64,000 nucleotides of DNA from JBBQNR01 sp963774075 (GCA_963774075.1 CAVZDP010000005.1:62001-126000), one strand, 5' to 3'. Positions 16,964 to 25,402 are shown, counted from the first letter of the stretch. Numbers and translations: made by a program. Notes: generated by a model not told the origin, from the letters alone.

Positions 16964-17368
16964 CTAGCCAACACCCCACCAGTCGCGACAACCCTCGACG
17001 TCTTCGCGCCGAGCCTCGCCAAGACTGGGCGCGCCGATGACGATGATCTCGAGTCCTTCCGGCCCAGCTTCGTAGCCTCGCCACGTACCGGGCGGGACGC
17101 GCACTGCGTCCCACTGCTTGAGTTCGACGATCTCGCCGTCGAGCTTCATCCGCCCGCTGCCACGCACGACCACGTACACCTCCTCCTGCTTCCTGTGCGT
17201 GTGGCCGTAAGGGAAGCGGTAACCGGGCGGGACGCTCTGGTAACTCAGGCCGGATTGCTCAAGAGCGAGCGCCTCGGTCGCCAAGCGGAACTCCAGGTCC
17301 GGCGCGCCGTCGAACCTGGACCCGAGGTCCTCTAAATCCTCCTTGAGGTTCCTGAGCGTGAACGGCAC
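16964..17368 (-). CDS. Cupin-domain protein
   Basis: A 134-residue single cupin. The first metal motif is YGHTHRKQEEVYVVVRGSG (H-x-H and E), the second lies at VRVPPGTWRGYEAG. Small cupins of this type bind metal or a small ligand; no substrate can be assigned. The start is GTG 17368 (VPFTLRNLKED), where homology begins; the upstream in-frame sequence is not conserved-looking. Confidence 0.8.
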   Translation of the reverse strand: MPFTLRNLKEDLEDLGSRFDGAPDLEFRLATEALALEQSGLSYQSVPPGYRFPYGHTHRKQEEVYVVVRGSGRMKLDGEIVELKQWDAVRVPPGTWRGYEAGPEGLEIIVIGAPSLGEARREDVEGCRDWWGVG

Positions 17369-17469
17369 GGTCGCAATCCTATGGCGCCCGGCTGGAGTCG
17401 CCGATCTGATGCTCAAGCACGGCGGCGCCAGGTTCCTTCCCGACGGCGCGCCGGGGGGTCAGACGGAAG

Positions 17470-17495
17470 GTGCTGCTTTCCATGCAAAGCAGCAC
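17470..17495. repeat. Perfect 10-base inverted repeat
   Basis: GTGCTGCTTT and AAAGCAGCAC are perfect reverse complements separated by CCATGC. The hairpin lies between the cupin gene start and a transposase remnant, with no gene end next to it, so a relic of the mobile element (terminal or subterminal repeat) is more likely than a terminator. Confidence 0.6.
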
Positions 17496-17560
17496 GATTT
17501 GCACCGATCGAGCTCCCTACTGCTTTGCGCGGAGGGTGTCGCACGAACCCCTGCTGTCCG

Positions 17561-17697
17561 GGTCGTTTGGACGATCCTAGGCACTGGCTTCCCGACGACC
17601 ACCTGGCCTGGTTCTTGCTCGAGTCGGTCGACGAACTCGATCTCTCGGACTTCTACGCCTCCTATCGCGCTGACGGGTGGGGCGGCGCAGCGCCTTC
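17561..17697 (+). pseudogene. IS1182-like transposase N-terminal remnant
   Basis: The frame through this stretch reads HWLPDDHLAWFLLESVDELD and then LSDFYASYRADGWGGAA, the N-terminal signature of IS1182-family (DDE) transposases. The rest of the gene, including all catalytic residues, is absent; after about 17697 the frame continues into unrelated sequence. Evidence of a past insertion in this accessory zone. Confidence 0.75.
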
Positions 17698-17760
17698 AAC
17701 GTCTTGCCCGTCGGCGCAGCTGGCCGCTCGTCATCGCGTTGCTGGGTCGGAGGGCTTGCG

Positions 17761-18621
17761 TTATGAGCTTCGGGTTCCGCGCAGCACTTTGACCATGGCG
17801 GCGATGTGTTCGGCTCCATGGTCGGCGGCCTCCGCCCGATCGAGGATGCTGGCCACGAAGTCCGGAACCTCGGAGTTGATCTCCGCACCCCGTGCGTGGT
17901 CCCTGATCCGTTGGAGCGCGGCGTTCCAGACGCTCAGGGTTGCCGTGGGATCTCCAAAGTCGTCCTTCTTCACGGTCTCGATGATCCAACGGGCTTCATC
18001 GTTCACGCCAGCGGCTGCATAGAGGTCTAGGTCGACGCCTTCGGATTCGCAGAGCACGACGCCGTGGGCGGCGCCCACGTAGGCGCCGTAGAGTGAGGAG
18101 AGCCAGGCTAGGTCGAGCGCCGCCGCCGAGCCGACCTTCTCGCCAACGAAGCGAATGTCCTCGCCAAGTGATGTGAGCAGAGCCTCACAGTGGTCGAATA
18201 GCGACCGACGCCCCGAGAACACGATGGTGGCGCTGGGGGTGCCGATGTCCTCGGGATAGCACAGGAGTGCCCCGTCGAGATAGTCGGCCCCCTGTGACGT
18301 GAACCATGCCTCGAACTCGCGGGCCTCTTGCGGAGTTCCGGTGCTCAGCTGCACAACCACACGGCCCGACAGCTTCTCGGCGACGTCCGCAGCCTCGAAC
18401 AGGGATCGGGTCGACGGGTAGTCGTCGATGCAGACGAGCACGACCGGGCTGACCTCGACCGCCGCCGCGACGGTGGCAACAGGTGCCGCACCCACATCGA
18501 CGAGCGGCTGCATCCTTGCGGGCGACCTGTTCCAGACGGTGACGCTGTGGCCACCGTTGACGAGCGATCGGGCGAGCGCAGACCCCATCAGACCAAGTCC
18601 CAAAGCCGAAATGTCGCTCAT
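17761..18621 (-). CDS. NAD(P)-dependent beta-hydroxyacid dehydrogenase / imine reductase-like protein
   Basis: A 286-residue protein with an N-terminal Rossmann domain (ALGLGLMGSALARSLVNGGH, VWNRSPARM with the arginine pointing to NADPH) and a C-terminal all-helical dimerisation domain (AALDLAWLSSLYGAYVGAAH). The lysine of true hydroxyisobutyrate dehydrogenases (GxxGxGxxxK) is replaced at AAALDLAW, as in imine reductases, so IRED-type chemistry is the better guess. AAGGAG precedes ATG 18621. Confidence 0.8.
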   Translation of the reverse strand: MSDISALGLGLMGSALARSLVNGGHSVTVWNRSPARMQPLVDVGAAPVATVAAAVEVSPVVLVCIDDYPSTRSLFEAADVAEKLSGRVVVQLSTGTPQEAREFEAWFTSQGADYLDGALLCYPEDIGTPSATIVFSGRRSLFDHCEALLTSLGEDIRFVGEKVGSAAALDLAWLSSLYGAYVGAAHGVVLCESEGVDLDLYAAAGVNDEARWIIETVKKDDFGDPTATLSVWNAALQRIRDHARGAEINSEVPDFVASILDRAEAADHGAEHIAAMVKVLRGTRSS

Positions 18622-18868
18622 CTAGCAGCTCCTTCGCCCGTTGCAGCGGGGAGCGGGAGAGGACCCCTAGCGCCGCAGAAGGCATCAAGAACTCGGCCGC
18701 CCCTGAGGGGTTGGACGCGACCTAGCTCGCGAGGGACGCCAGTGTAAGAGGGATCGCGAATGCCTGTCAACTGGCGGAGAGCAAGACACCGCTCCCCCAC
18801 CCCGGGCCCAACAGCCGCTCCCGCTTCGGACGAGGAGGAGCAGTCTTCGCGGATTGGCAGCTCGCTTC

Positions 18869-18888
18869 CGCAACCACGCGTGGTTGCG
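18869..18888. repeat. Perfect 20-base palindrome downstream of the O-methyltransferase gene
   Basis: CGCAACCACG is followed directly by its reverse complement. It lies 16 bases beyond the stop of the gene at 18905-19684 and could fold as a terminator hairpin for it, although no T-tract follows; a dimeric-protein binding site is the alternative. The rest of 18622-18904 holds no feature that I can see. Confidence 0.5.
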
Positions 18889-18904
18889 ACAGCAGGCAAC
18901 CGCG

Positions 18905-19684
18905 TCAGTCCGGCTCGCCCAGGTACTCCGATTCGAGGACCAGATCCTTGATCAGCGACTGGTATTCGACGTGCGTGTCGTGCTCAAACGTGTTCCAGGT
19001 CTTGCCCTGCTGCTGCTCGAGGTATGTCCGGTATTCCGGTGCGCCGGGAAACTTCACGTTGTCGGCCACCACGATCGACCCGGGATGCAGCCAGCGCTCG
19101 CTGAGGATGCGCTCGAGGTCGGGGAGGTAGGCGGCCTTGTCGTGGTCGACGAAGACGAAGTCCACGGCTCCCGCGCCGAAGCCGTGGTCAGTGCGAAGCC
19201 GATCGATCGTCGATCCGCCGTCGCCGAGCGTCCCAAGGACAACGGTCAGCTGGTCGCCAATTCCTGCGTGGTCCCAGATGCGGCGGGCAATCGCCGCGTT
19301 GGCCTCGCTGAACTCGACGGAGCACAGTCGCGCGCCGACGGGCATGACTCGGCTCATGCGCAGCGCGCTGTAGCCGCAGTAAGTGCCCAGCTCGAGCAGG
19401 AGCTGTGGCGAGGCGCGCCGGACGGCGCGATCGAGAATCTCGCCCTTCTCGTCGCCCACGTTGATCATCACGCTGTGGTTCATGCAGAAGTCGTCGATGA
19501 CCCGTATCACGTCCTCTGGGTCGCCCCGCTTCGCGTTGGCCAAGACGTGATCGGCCATGGCTTCCTCACGCCCATCTCCGACCTGCCAGTTCCTGGTCAG
19601 GTTCCGACTGCCTAGGGCCATGCGCAGAACCGACCAGCGCAGGAAGGGAAGCCGCTTGCCCCCAATTTCGAGGAGGTTTCTCAT
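18905..19684 (-). CDS. Catechol O-methyltransferase-like SAM methyltransferase
   Basis: A 259-residue class I O-methyltransferase of the COMT/Methyltransf_3 type. LLELGTYCGYSALRMSRVM is the SAM motif. VDFVFVDHDKAAYLPDLERI and SIVVADNVKFPGAPEY give the Asp, Asp and Asn that bind Mg2+ in catechol methyltransferases. An unusual N-terminal extension of about 40 residues precedes the domain. Probably methylates a catechol or similar vicinal diol. Confidence 0.85.
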   Translation of the reverse strand: MRNLLEIGGKRLPFLRWSVLRMALGSRNLTRNWQVGDGREEAMADHVLANAKRGDPEDVIRVIDDFCMNHSVMINVGDEKGEILDRAVRRASPQLLLELGTYCGYSALRMSRVMPVGARLCSVEFSEANAAIARRIWDHAGIGDQLTVVLGTLGDGGSTIDRLRTDHGFGAGAVDFVFVDHDKAAYLPDLERILSERWLHPGSIVVADNVKFPGAPEYRTYLEQQQGKTWNTFEHDTHVEYQSLIKDLVLESEYLGEPD

Positions 19685-19702
19685 TGGTCCTCGGGCAAGA
19701 GA

Positions 19703-20005
19703 CTATCGGGCGCCTTTGACCCGGCGGCGCCGTGCGCCGATCCATCGCTCCACGGGCCGCAGCGCCGCCGGCTCGATCCGGCAGGTCCGCACCCGCCCAA
19801 CCTTCTCGGAGCGGACGAGGCCGCTCACCTGCAGCACCTGCAGGTGCTGGACCACCGCCGACAGCGACATCGGCAGCGGCTGCGCGAGTTCGCTGACCGT
19901 TGCCGGCCCGCGGCTCAACCGCTCGACGATGACCCTTCTATTGGGATCGGCCAGCGCGTGAAAGACGCGATCGACGGGTTCACGCTCCGCACGTCGGTGA
20001 AGCAT
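19703..20005 (-). CDS. ArsR-family winged-helix regulator
   Basis: A 100-residue helix-turn-helix protein: RVFHALADPNRRVIVERLSR, ATVSELAQPLPMSLSAVVQH and LQVLQVSGLVRSEKVGRVRT. No metal-binding cysteines are present, so it belongs to the non-metal branch that usually controls an adjacent SRPBCC or DHFR-like gene; here the divergent neighbour is a broken DHFR-family gene. TATACT lies 7 bases before the ATG, suggesting a leaderless transcript. Confidence 0.8.
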   Translation of the reverse strand: MLHRRAEREPVDRVFHALADPNRRVIVERLSRGPATVSELAQPLPMSLSAVVQHLQVLQVSGLVRSEKVGRVRTCRIEPAALRPVERWIGARRRRVKGAR

Positions 20006-20030
20006 TGACTTAAGTATATTGCGGATTGAG
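20006..20030 (-). promoter_or_regulatory. Probable ArsR promoter/operator
   Basis: Reading toward the ArsR gene, TATACT (20018-20013) is a good -10 hexamer 7 bases from the ATG. The 8-base palindrome ACTTAAGT (20008-20015) overlaps it and could be part of an autoregulatory operator. A convincing -35 is not visible. Confidence 0.45.
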
Positions 20031-20068
20031 AACCCGCGGCCGCAGCGGCCGCCTACCGAGGAGGCACG

Positions 20069-20633
20069 ATGAGCAAGCTTAGGTGTCATATCTCGATCTC
20101 GCTGGACGGTTTCGTCGCCGGCCCGAACCAGAGTGAGGAGAACCCGCTCGGCGAGGGCGGCGAGCGGCTCCACGACTGGGTGGTTCCGTTGGCCGCCTGG
20201 CGCCATTCCCACGACAAGCAGGGGGGCGAGGTGAACGAGAGCACGCGGATACTCGAGGAGTCGATCGAGAACGTCGGGGCCAGCGTGATGGGCCGAAACA
20301 CGTTCGGCCCGGTCCGCGGTGGTGCGTGGGGTGACGAACAGTGGACGGGCTGGTGGGGCGACGACCCTCCCTACCACCACCCCGTGTTCATTCTCACCCA
20401 TCACCCGCGTGATCCCGTGGAGATGAAGGGAGGGACCACGTTCCACTTCGTCACCGACGGGATCGAGTCCGCAGGGACTGCTGGACGAACTCGAGCTCCA
20501 CGTCGTTCCGGTGGTGCTCGGCGACGGAGCTCGTCTCTTCGACAACCTCGGGGACGCGGAGGTGCAGCTCGAGCAGATCCGGGCCGTCGAGGCGCCCGGC
20601 GTCACCCACCTCAAGTACAGGGTGGTGACATGA
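20069..20633 (+). pseudogene. Dihydrofolate-reductase-family gene with internal deletion and frameshift
   Basis: The first 135 codons (KLRCHISISLDGFVAGPNQS to TTFHFVTDGIESA) match the RibD/DHFR-like family. The frame then switches: from about 20473 another frame reads LLDELELHVVPVVLGDGARL and ends normally with YRVVT at 20633. About 30 codons between these blocks, normally holding the nucleotide-binding GG segment, are missing. The ATG has a good GAGGAGG site. The deletion removes part of the cofactor site, so function is probably lost. Confidence 0.8.
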
Positions 20634-20729
20634 AACAGGTCGCCGAGCGGCCGCGAATCGAGCGTAGCGAGTGACGCTCGGATTTCGCGCGGAGCGGTAG
20701 TACGTGGCGGCTCCGGGACGGCTGCCGCA

Positions 20730-21629
20730 GTGACGGCCGACAAGACCGGCGAGGCCGCCTCGCTCGCGGCCGCGCAGGCCGTGGCCCGTGAGCATGGCGT
20801 GGCCTGCGACGAGGCAGTGCGTATTGCGGCGGGCAGCAACGTACTGGTGCATCTGAAGCCCGCACCGGTTGTGGCACGGGTGATGACCGGGACGGCGATC
20901 TTGCACGATGACGCCGAGCAATGGCTGGCGCGCGAGGTAGCCGTCGGTGCCTTCCTGGCCGAGCGGACCGACCTGGTCGTTCCGCCGAGCGACATCCTGC
21001 CGCCAGGGCCGCACGAGCAGGACGGGTTGTGGATGACGCTGTGGAAGTTCGTCCCACACGACGCGCAGGCTCCGCCGCCGCAGCCACGGGAACTCGGCCG
21101 TTCGCTGCGGCGACTGCATGCTGCGCTCGCTGACTTCCCGGGTGACCTGGCACCGCTCAGCGAGACACGGGATTGGCTCGAGCGCCTGCTCGCCGAGCTG
21201 CGTCCATCCCCCTCGTTGACCCAGCGGGACATCGACTGGCTTCGCTTCAAGCTGGACGCACTGACCCCAGCGGTCTTCGAGAGCTCACTGCCAGCTCAGG
21301 CTCTTCATGGCGACGCCTCGATGTCGAATCTGCTGCGCACTGACAACGGACTGGTCTGGAACGATCTCGAGGACGTATGCGCCGGCCCCGTAGTGTGGGA
21401 TATCTCAGGGCTCGTGGCGAGCGCGAGGGCTCGTGGGCAGAGCGCGAAGTTCATAGAAGAGCTACGCGTTGCCTACGGCGACCCGGGCGTTGAAGACTTG
21501 GAGGCGTTCCTCGAGGCGCACGCTCTGTATGAGGTTGTCTGGCAGGCGTTCGAGGGCCCACGCCGACCGCGGGCCATGAAGCGGGCGGCAGTCAGTCTGG
21601 CGCGTTTGCGCGAAGGGCGCGCGGGCTGA
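20730..21629 (+). CDS. Aminoglycoside-phosphotransferase-family protein
   Basis: A 299-residue APH/choline-kinase-fold protein. LHGDASMSNLL is the catalytic loop with Asp and the metal-binding Asn; WNDLEDVCAGPVVWDIS supplies the second metal-binding acid, in place of the usual IDW/IDF. The N-lobe runs to about residue 110 (LWMTLWKFVPHD hinge). Most members of this family in environmental actinobacteria are kinases of unknown substrate, so resistance should not be assumed. The start is GTG 20730. Confidence 0.8.
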   Translation: MTADKTGEAASLAAAQAVAREHGVACDEAVRIAAGSNVLVHLKPAPVVARVMTGTAILHDDAEQWLAREVAVGAFLAERTDLVVPPSDILPPGPHEQDGLWMTLWKFVPHDAQAPPPQPRELGRSLRRLHAALADFPGDLAPLSETRDWLERLLAELRPSPSLTQRDIDWLRFKLDALTPAVFESSLPAQALHGDASMSNLLRTDNGLVWNDLEDVCAGPVVWDISGLVASARARGQSAKFIEELRVAYGDPGVEDLEAFLEAHALYEVVWQAFEGPRRPRAMKRAAVSLARLREGRAG

Positions 21630-21803
21630 CATGAACCGCCGCTCATCAAGTCCCCGCGCTGATCTGCATGTGCCGCAACACTATGTGAAGGGGAACTATC
21701 GGCGTCTGCGGCGACTAAGTGGACAGGGCCGCCAGAGGCGACCGCAGTAGTTTCTGCCTGTTAGGTTCCCAAGGTGGACCGAGACCAGCGAACAGGAGGA
21801 ACG

Positions 21804-22199
21804 ATGGGAGCAGATGAAAATGTAGCGATCATGCGGCGCGGTTATGAGGCCTTCAACACGGGCGACCTGGAGACGCTCACCGAAGTCTTCGACGAGGGCA
21901 TGGTGTGGCATCTACCAGGGCGGAGCTCGTTCGCCAACGACTATCATGGCCGCGATGCGACCTTGGCCTACTTCGCCCAGCTTGCGGAGAAGACGGGAGG
22001 GACCTTCAAGGCCGAGTTGCAGCACTTGCTTGCAGATGATGATGAGCGCGTGGTCGGCATCCAGCGCAGCACCGCCGAGCGAGACGGCAAGCGCCTGGAC
22101 GTTGCCAACTGCATTGTCTTCCAGCTCAAGAACGGCCGGGTTACGGACGGTCGAGAGCACTTTCACGACCTCTACGCCTGGGACGAGTTCTGGTCGTAG
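21804..22199 (+). CDS. SnoaL/NTF2-like protein
   Basis: A 131-residue nuclear-transport-factor-2-like domain: IMRRGYEAFNTGDLETLTEV, MVWHLPGRSSFANDYHGRDA, VVGIQRSTAERDGKRLDV and NGRVTDGREHFHDLYAWDEF. It belongs to a slightly different branch from the MSQENVE group, with a histidine-rich C-terminal strand. AGGAGGA lies 3 bases before ATG 21804. Function unknown. Confidence 0.8.
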   Translation: MGADENVAIMRRGYEAFNTGDLETLTEVFDEGMVWHLPGRSSFANDYHGRDATLAYFAQLAEKTGGTFKAELQHLLADDDERVVGIQRSTAERDGKRLDVANCIVFQLKNGRVTDGREHFHDLYAWDEFWS

Positions 22200-22347
22200 C
22201 CGCGGCTGGTGCGAGCCCGGCAGGTCACGCGGTTCGCGGGCTCGATATAGATCGACCCGAGGCGCAGCGTAAGTATCCAGGCTTCCCTTTCGCGCGTGAA
22301 AGCGGCAGTCTCGGGCGGTTAGCGGGCGACCGCCGGCTTCGAAGAAC

Positions 22348-22368
22348 GTAGCCAGGATGTAGCCAAGA
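22348..22368 (+). repeat. GTAGCCA att-flanking motif, copy 1
   Basis: GTAGCCAGGATGTAGCCAAG is an internally repeated motif (GTAGCCA twice, 11 bases apart). Related copies occur at 22601-22621 and 30801-30821, always near the tRNA-Gly-derived sequence and in the same orientation. They may be integrase arm-binding sites or the conserved 3' tail of lost integrase genes. Confidence 0.55.
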
Positions 22369-22420
22369 TCTTCGGGCGGCTGGTGGCTAGCCGCAACTGG
22401 GCGGGCGGTCTCGTCCTGGC

Positions 22421-22562
22421 TATGACCTTCGGCCGCCGACGCCATTTGTCGCTTCAACAAGCCATATCCGGCGGCGAGACCCTGCGAATTCGTGCAAATC
22501 ACTGCAACGAAAGAAAAGCGGACGATGGGTCTCGAACCCACGACCTTCGGCTTGGGAAGCCG
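22421..22562 (+). repeat. Left copy of a 142-base direct repeat (att region)
   Basis: This stretch matches 30872-31013 at a constant offset of 8451 bases without gaps. The last 47 bases are identical and come from the tRNA-Gly gene; the first 95 are about 85 percent identical by eye and contain TGACCTTCGGCCGCCG and ATCCGGCGGCG. The 22200-22695 stretch holds no protein gene. Confidence 0.8.
22516..22562 (-). other. Displaced 3' fragment of tRNA-Gly(CCC)
   Basis: Forty-seven bases identical to the 3' part of the intact tRNA gene at 30968-31040: acceptor 3' strand, T arm, variable loop and anticodon arm including CCC. The identity ends just before the 5' part of the tRNA, where the sequence turns into TTGGACTAGC. 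This is the usual footprint of an element that integrated into the tRNA 3' end. Confidence 0.8.
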
Positions 22563-22600
22563 TTGGACTAGCGCATCACAGAGCCAAGTTCATTGCAGAT

Positions 22601-22621
22601 GTATCCAGGATGTAGCCAAGA
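22601..22621 (+). repeat. GTAGCCA att-flanking motif, copy 2
   Basis: GTATCCAGGATGTAGCCAAG, differing from copy 1 at one position over this length. The following ACCGCGTGGCGAG resembles the sequence after copy 3 (ACCTCGTCGCGAG), so the similarity is longer than the motif itself. It lies between the displaced tRNA fragment and the integrase remnant. Confidence 0.55.
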
Positions 22622-22695
22622 CCGCGTGGCGAGTTCGTGCAACGACGTGCGAGGCGAACGAACGACGGGCCTTATCAGCTGGGTTGAATGCATGC

Positions 22696-23241
22696 TTAAC
22701 CGGTTGCTCTCTTGAACTGTTCGAAGCTTCTCGAGCTCTCGTTCCGACCAAGCTTGATTCCCTTGAAGGGATTGATTTCGGCGAGGTCATCGGTGATCGC
22801 GTCTTCGGCCATCGCGCCCAGCGATCGCAAGATCGTCACCACCCCACCTGAGGTCCTTCCCTGCTCGACCAGCAGGTGGTCGACGAGCGCGATCGCGTGG
22901 CGCCGGCGAAGGTCGCGCAGCCGCCAGTCGGCAAGGGGGCGGCCCTCGACCTCGACGTCGAGCACCCGGCTGATGCGGTGCTCATACTTTGCGCCCGTGC
23001 GCTCGGGTCGCGGGTGCCGGGAGATCCACGTTTCGAGATAGGCCGCCACGGTGTCGGGCCTGCCCCATCCGTGGCGGTCGTTGTAGAGATGCGCTTCGTC
23101 GATCGCGCGCTGAGCGTCGCGTCTTTGCTCGAAGGTCGCACATCCTCCGTTCCATTCGGGCTTCCAGTAGGCGCGCGTACCATCCGGACGGGTGTAGCGC
23201 GCGAGCCAGACCACCCTTCCGGACGCCATTTTTCTGCGCAT
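22696..23241 (-). pseudogene. Truncated tyrosine recombinase (integrase), N-terminal domains only
   Basis: A 181-residue open frame covering the arm-binding and core-binding (SAM-like) domains of a phage-type integrase: WLARYTRPDGTRAYWKPEW, TVAAYLETWISRHP, RDLRRRHAIALVDHLL and AITDDLAEINPFKGIKLGR. Full-length relatives have about 370-400 residues. The catalytic domain with the R-H-R-Y residues is absent and the frame stops at 22696, so the protein cannot recombine DNA. The start is uncertain (23241, 23229 or 23265). Confidence 0.8.
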
Positions 23242-23493
23242 CGGACTGTCTCGGTGCGGCCTCATGCCCGCGGCCTCGCGGTCTCGTCGCTGCTGAGGTG
23301 CCGCGCTCCCGGGCGCAGGTAATCGTGGATCTCGCTCATTGCGCTTCCCTTCGTCCCTTATAGGTCCCGGCAAGCGAAATCTGGTCCCCACTTTTTGCTT
23401 GACCTGGCATGGACCTCGTTACGAGGGACAGGAAGCCACGCTTGTGCAACCACGACGTGAAAGCAGCAGCCGAAGCGCCGTACGAGATCCGAG

Positions 23494-23661
23494 CTACCGG
23501 GCTGCGGATTCCTGCCTGACAGGGGGCATGCGCCATACGAGAACGGCGAGGGCGAGCAGCCAGAGCGACCAGAGGACGTACCCGATGAAGTTTGCGAAGT
23601 CAGCACCGGGCACATCCAGCGGAATGAGGACCGTGGAGGTCGCGTTGCCTGGCCGCCATGG
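23494..23661 (-). pseudogene. C-terminal fragment of a membrane protein
   Basis: An open frame without a convincing start reads GADFANFIGYVLWSLWLLAL and then AVLVWRMPPVRQESAAR before TAG. It forms one clear transmembrane helix with a positively charged tail and looks like the last segment of a multi-helix protein of the DUF4386 kind. The remainder of that gene is missing. Apart from this and the SnoaL fragment next to it, 23242-23859 shows nothing recognisable. Confidence 0.45.
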
Positions 23662-23677
23662 TAGGGAGGTGGCGTGG

Positions 23678-23773
23678 CGGTCTCTGCGTGTACTCCAGGG
23701 CTACGCCCAAAGAGAGGACGCGCTCAGGGATCTGGGCGTCTCAGAGGATGCGCTCGAGCCGATCGCTCCCTGA
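23678..23773 (+). pseudogene. C-terminal remnant of a SnoaL-like gene
   Basis: The frame ends in LQGYAQREDALRDLGVSEDA followed by LEPIAP and a stop, which is the standard C-terminus of the MSQENVE-type SnoaL genes (YxxREEALEAxGLSE). The preceding sequence in this frame lacks the barrel strands. Confidence 0.6.
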
Positions 23774-23859
23774 CAGGGAGCACACGATCGGCTAGCCCAC
23801 CAGCACAGTTGCCTACCGCGCGATGCGGCACGCAGCCGCCTAAAGCTCATTGTCAGAAG

Positions 23860-24282
23860 TCAGCGCCGTGGCTTCTTCCGCAGGCCCACGGCTTCGAGGG
23901 CCTCCGCTTGCTCCGCAAAGACGCGCAAGCTTGCGACCTTGCCGCTGCGGATCTCCCATCGGTCCCACGTCACTTGGCTTAGCTCGACGCCACTGGCACG
24001 TCCGACCACTTGGAGGCGCGTCTCCGCAAGTAGGTACGCGCCCAGGTCGCGGATGTCCAGCGGTTCATTGGTCACCCTCTTCCATGTCTCAGCTTGGATG
24101 GCAAGGAACGCGAGGACACCTTCGTGGCCACGATAGACAGCTCCCTCGAGAAGCCCCCCACCGAGAATGGCAAGTCGCAGTTCGACATCCTCGTGGAAGA
24201 GATCCTGGACGAGCTCATCCGCCGTGCCCTCGTTGAACGACTGGTACAGGCGTCTTACCAGCTCCCCGTTTTCCTGCGACAT
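23860..24282 (-). CDS. SnoaL/NTF2-like protein
   Basis: A complete 140-residue member: MSQENGELVRRLYQSFNEG, LFHEDVELRLAILGGG, YRGHEGVLAFLAIQAETWK, VGRASGVELSQVTWDRWEIR, and FAEQAEALEAVGLRKK. The ATG at 24282 is the conserved family start; AGGAAAAC precedes it. It lies inside the putative island, divergent from the nitronate monooxygenase gene. Function unknown. Confidence 0.8.
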   Translation of the reverse strand: MSQENGELVRRLYQSFNEGTADELVQDLFHEDVELRLAILGGGLLEGAVYRGHEGVLAFLAIQAETWKRVTNEPLDIRDLGAYLLAETRLQVVGRASGVELSQVTWDRWEIRSGKVASLRVFAEQAEALEAVGLRKKPRR

Positions 24283-24448
24283 GTCCGCGGAGTATCGCTG
24301 CTTCAATCCGTCGCGGCTAGTGCAATCGGCGACCCGACTCGGTGGCGACAAGGCGGTGCGGTCACGGTGGACTGGTGCTCCTCGCGCAATCCGACAGCAT
24401 CCCGTCTTCGTCTTCATCAGCGCTTTCCCGCGTCAGTAGGCTACTCCG

Positions 24449-25402
24449 ATGCACACGTCCCTAACCGAGTTGCTCGGGATCGAGCATCCCGTAATCCAAG
24501 CCTCGCTTGGGCCTTGGAACTCGGTCGCGCTGACCGCCGCCGTGTCGGAGGCAGGCGGGATCGGAAGCGTGGGGACCGCGTTGCTTTCACCCGAGCAGAT
24601 CGTCGATCAGATCCGCCGCACGCGTGAGCTCACCGGCAAGGCGTTTATCGTCAACCACACTCGCCGGCCGCTCAACGAGGAGGCCTTCGAGCTCACGCTG
24701 CGCGAAGGGCCGAAGGCGATCTCGCTGGCGCTCGGGGAGCCCCGCGACCTTGCAGAACGTGCCCACGTGGCCGGTTGCCTTTTCATCAATCAGGTCCACA
24801 GCGTCGAGCAAGCCGTGACGGCGGTGGAGCAGGGCGCCGACGCCATCATCGCCCAAGGCGATGAGGCCGGCGGCATGGGCGGCGGGATCGGCAGCATGGC
24901 GCTGATCCCCCAGGTCGTCGACGCAGTCGCGCCCGTGCCGGTCGCCGCGGCCGGCGGTATCGTCGATGGACGCGGGCTGGCCGCAGCGCTTGTGCTGGGC
25001 GCGGCGGGCGTCAACATCGGCACCCGTTTCGTGGCTGCGACAGAAACCGAAGTAGCAGAGGAGTGGAAGCGCCAGATTATCGAAGCGCGGTCGGAGGATG
25101 CCGTGCGGGTGCTCTTCGCCGATCAGGTGTTTCCGCCGGTCGGCCCCGGCGGCTACGAGGGAAAGGCGCCGCGCGTTCTGCGCACCGAGTGGGTCGATCG
25201 CTATAACGCGGACTTGGATGCCGCCTCCGCAGAGCGTGAACGGCTCGCCACCGAGCTCGTGGAGGCGGTCAGGGCGGGTCGGGGTCACGAGCTCGTTCCC
25301 TTTACCGGTCAAACTGCGGGAATGATCACCTCCATCCGCCCTGCCCGGGAGATCGTCGTGGAGATGGTCGCCGAGGCCGAGAAGCTGCTGGCCCGCAGCT
25401 AG
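24449..25402 (+). CDS. Nitronate monooxygenase / 2-nitropropane dioxygenase-like enzyme
   Basis: A 317-residue FMN-binding TIM-barrel protein: LLGIEHPVIQASLGPWNS at the N-terminus, GADAIIAQGDEAGGMGGG (phosphate/flavin loop) and VAAAGGIVDGRGLAAALVLG, then INIGTRF-like VNIGTRFVAATE. The family oxidises alkyl nitronates; some members reduce enoyl substrates. The catalytic-histidine position of class I enzymes reads QGDEAGG here, so the chemistry may differ. The gene's TAG overlaps the convergent OsmC gene's stop in a shared CTAG. Confidence 0.85.
   Translation: MHTSLTELLGIEHPVIQASLGPWNSVALTAAVSEAGGIGSVGTALLSPEQIVDQIRRTRELTGKAFIVNHTRRPLNEEAFELTLREGPKAISLALGEPRDLAERAHVAGCLFINQVHSVEQAVTAVEQGADAIIAQGDEAGGMGGGIGSMALIPQVVDAVAPVPVAAAGGIVDGRGLAAALVLGAAGVNIGTRFVAATETEVAEEWKRQIIEARSEDAVRVLFADQVFPPVGPGGYEGKAPRVLRTEWVDRYNADLDAASAERERLATELVEAVRAGRGHELVPFTGQTAGMITSIRPAREIVVEMVAEAEKLLARS

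Noticed and set aside
20730..21629. Antibiotic-resistance aminoglycoside kinase
   Set aside because: The fold matches, but substrate-determining features cannot be read from the sequence and most environmental relatives are not resistance genes.
22516..22562. Second functional tRNA-Gly gene
   Set aside because: Only the 3' half is present; the acceptor 5' strand and D arm are missing.
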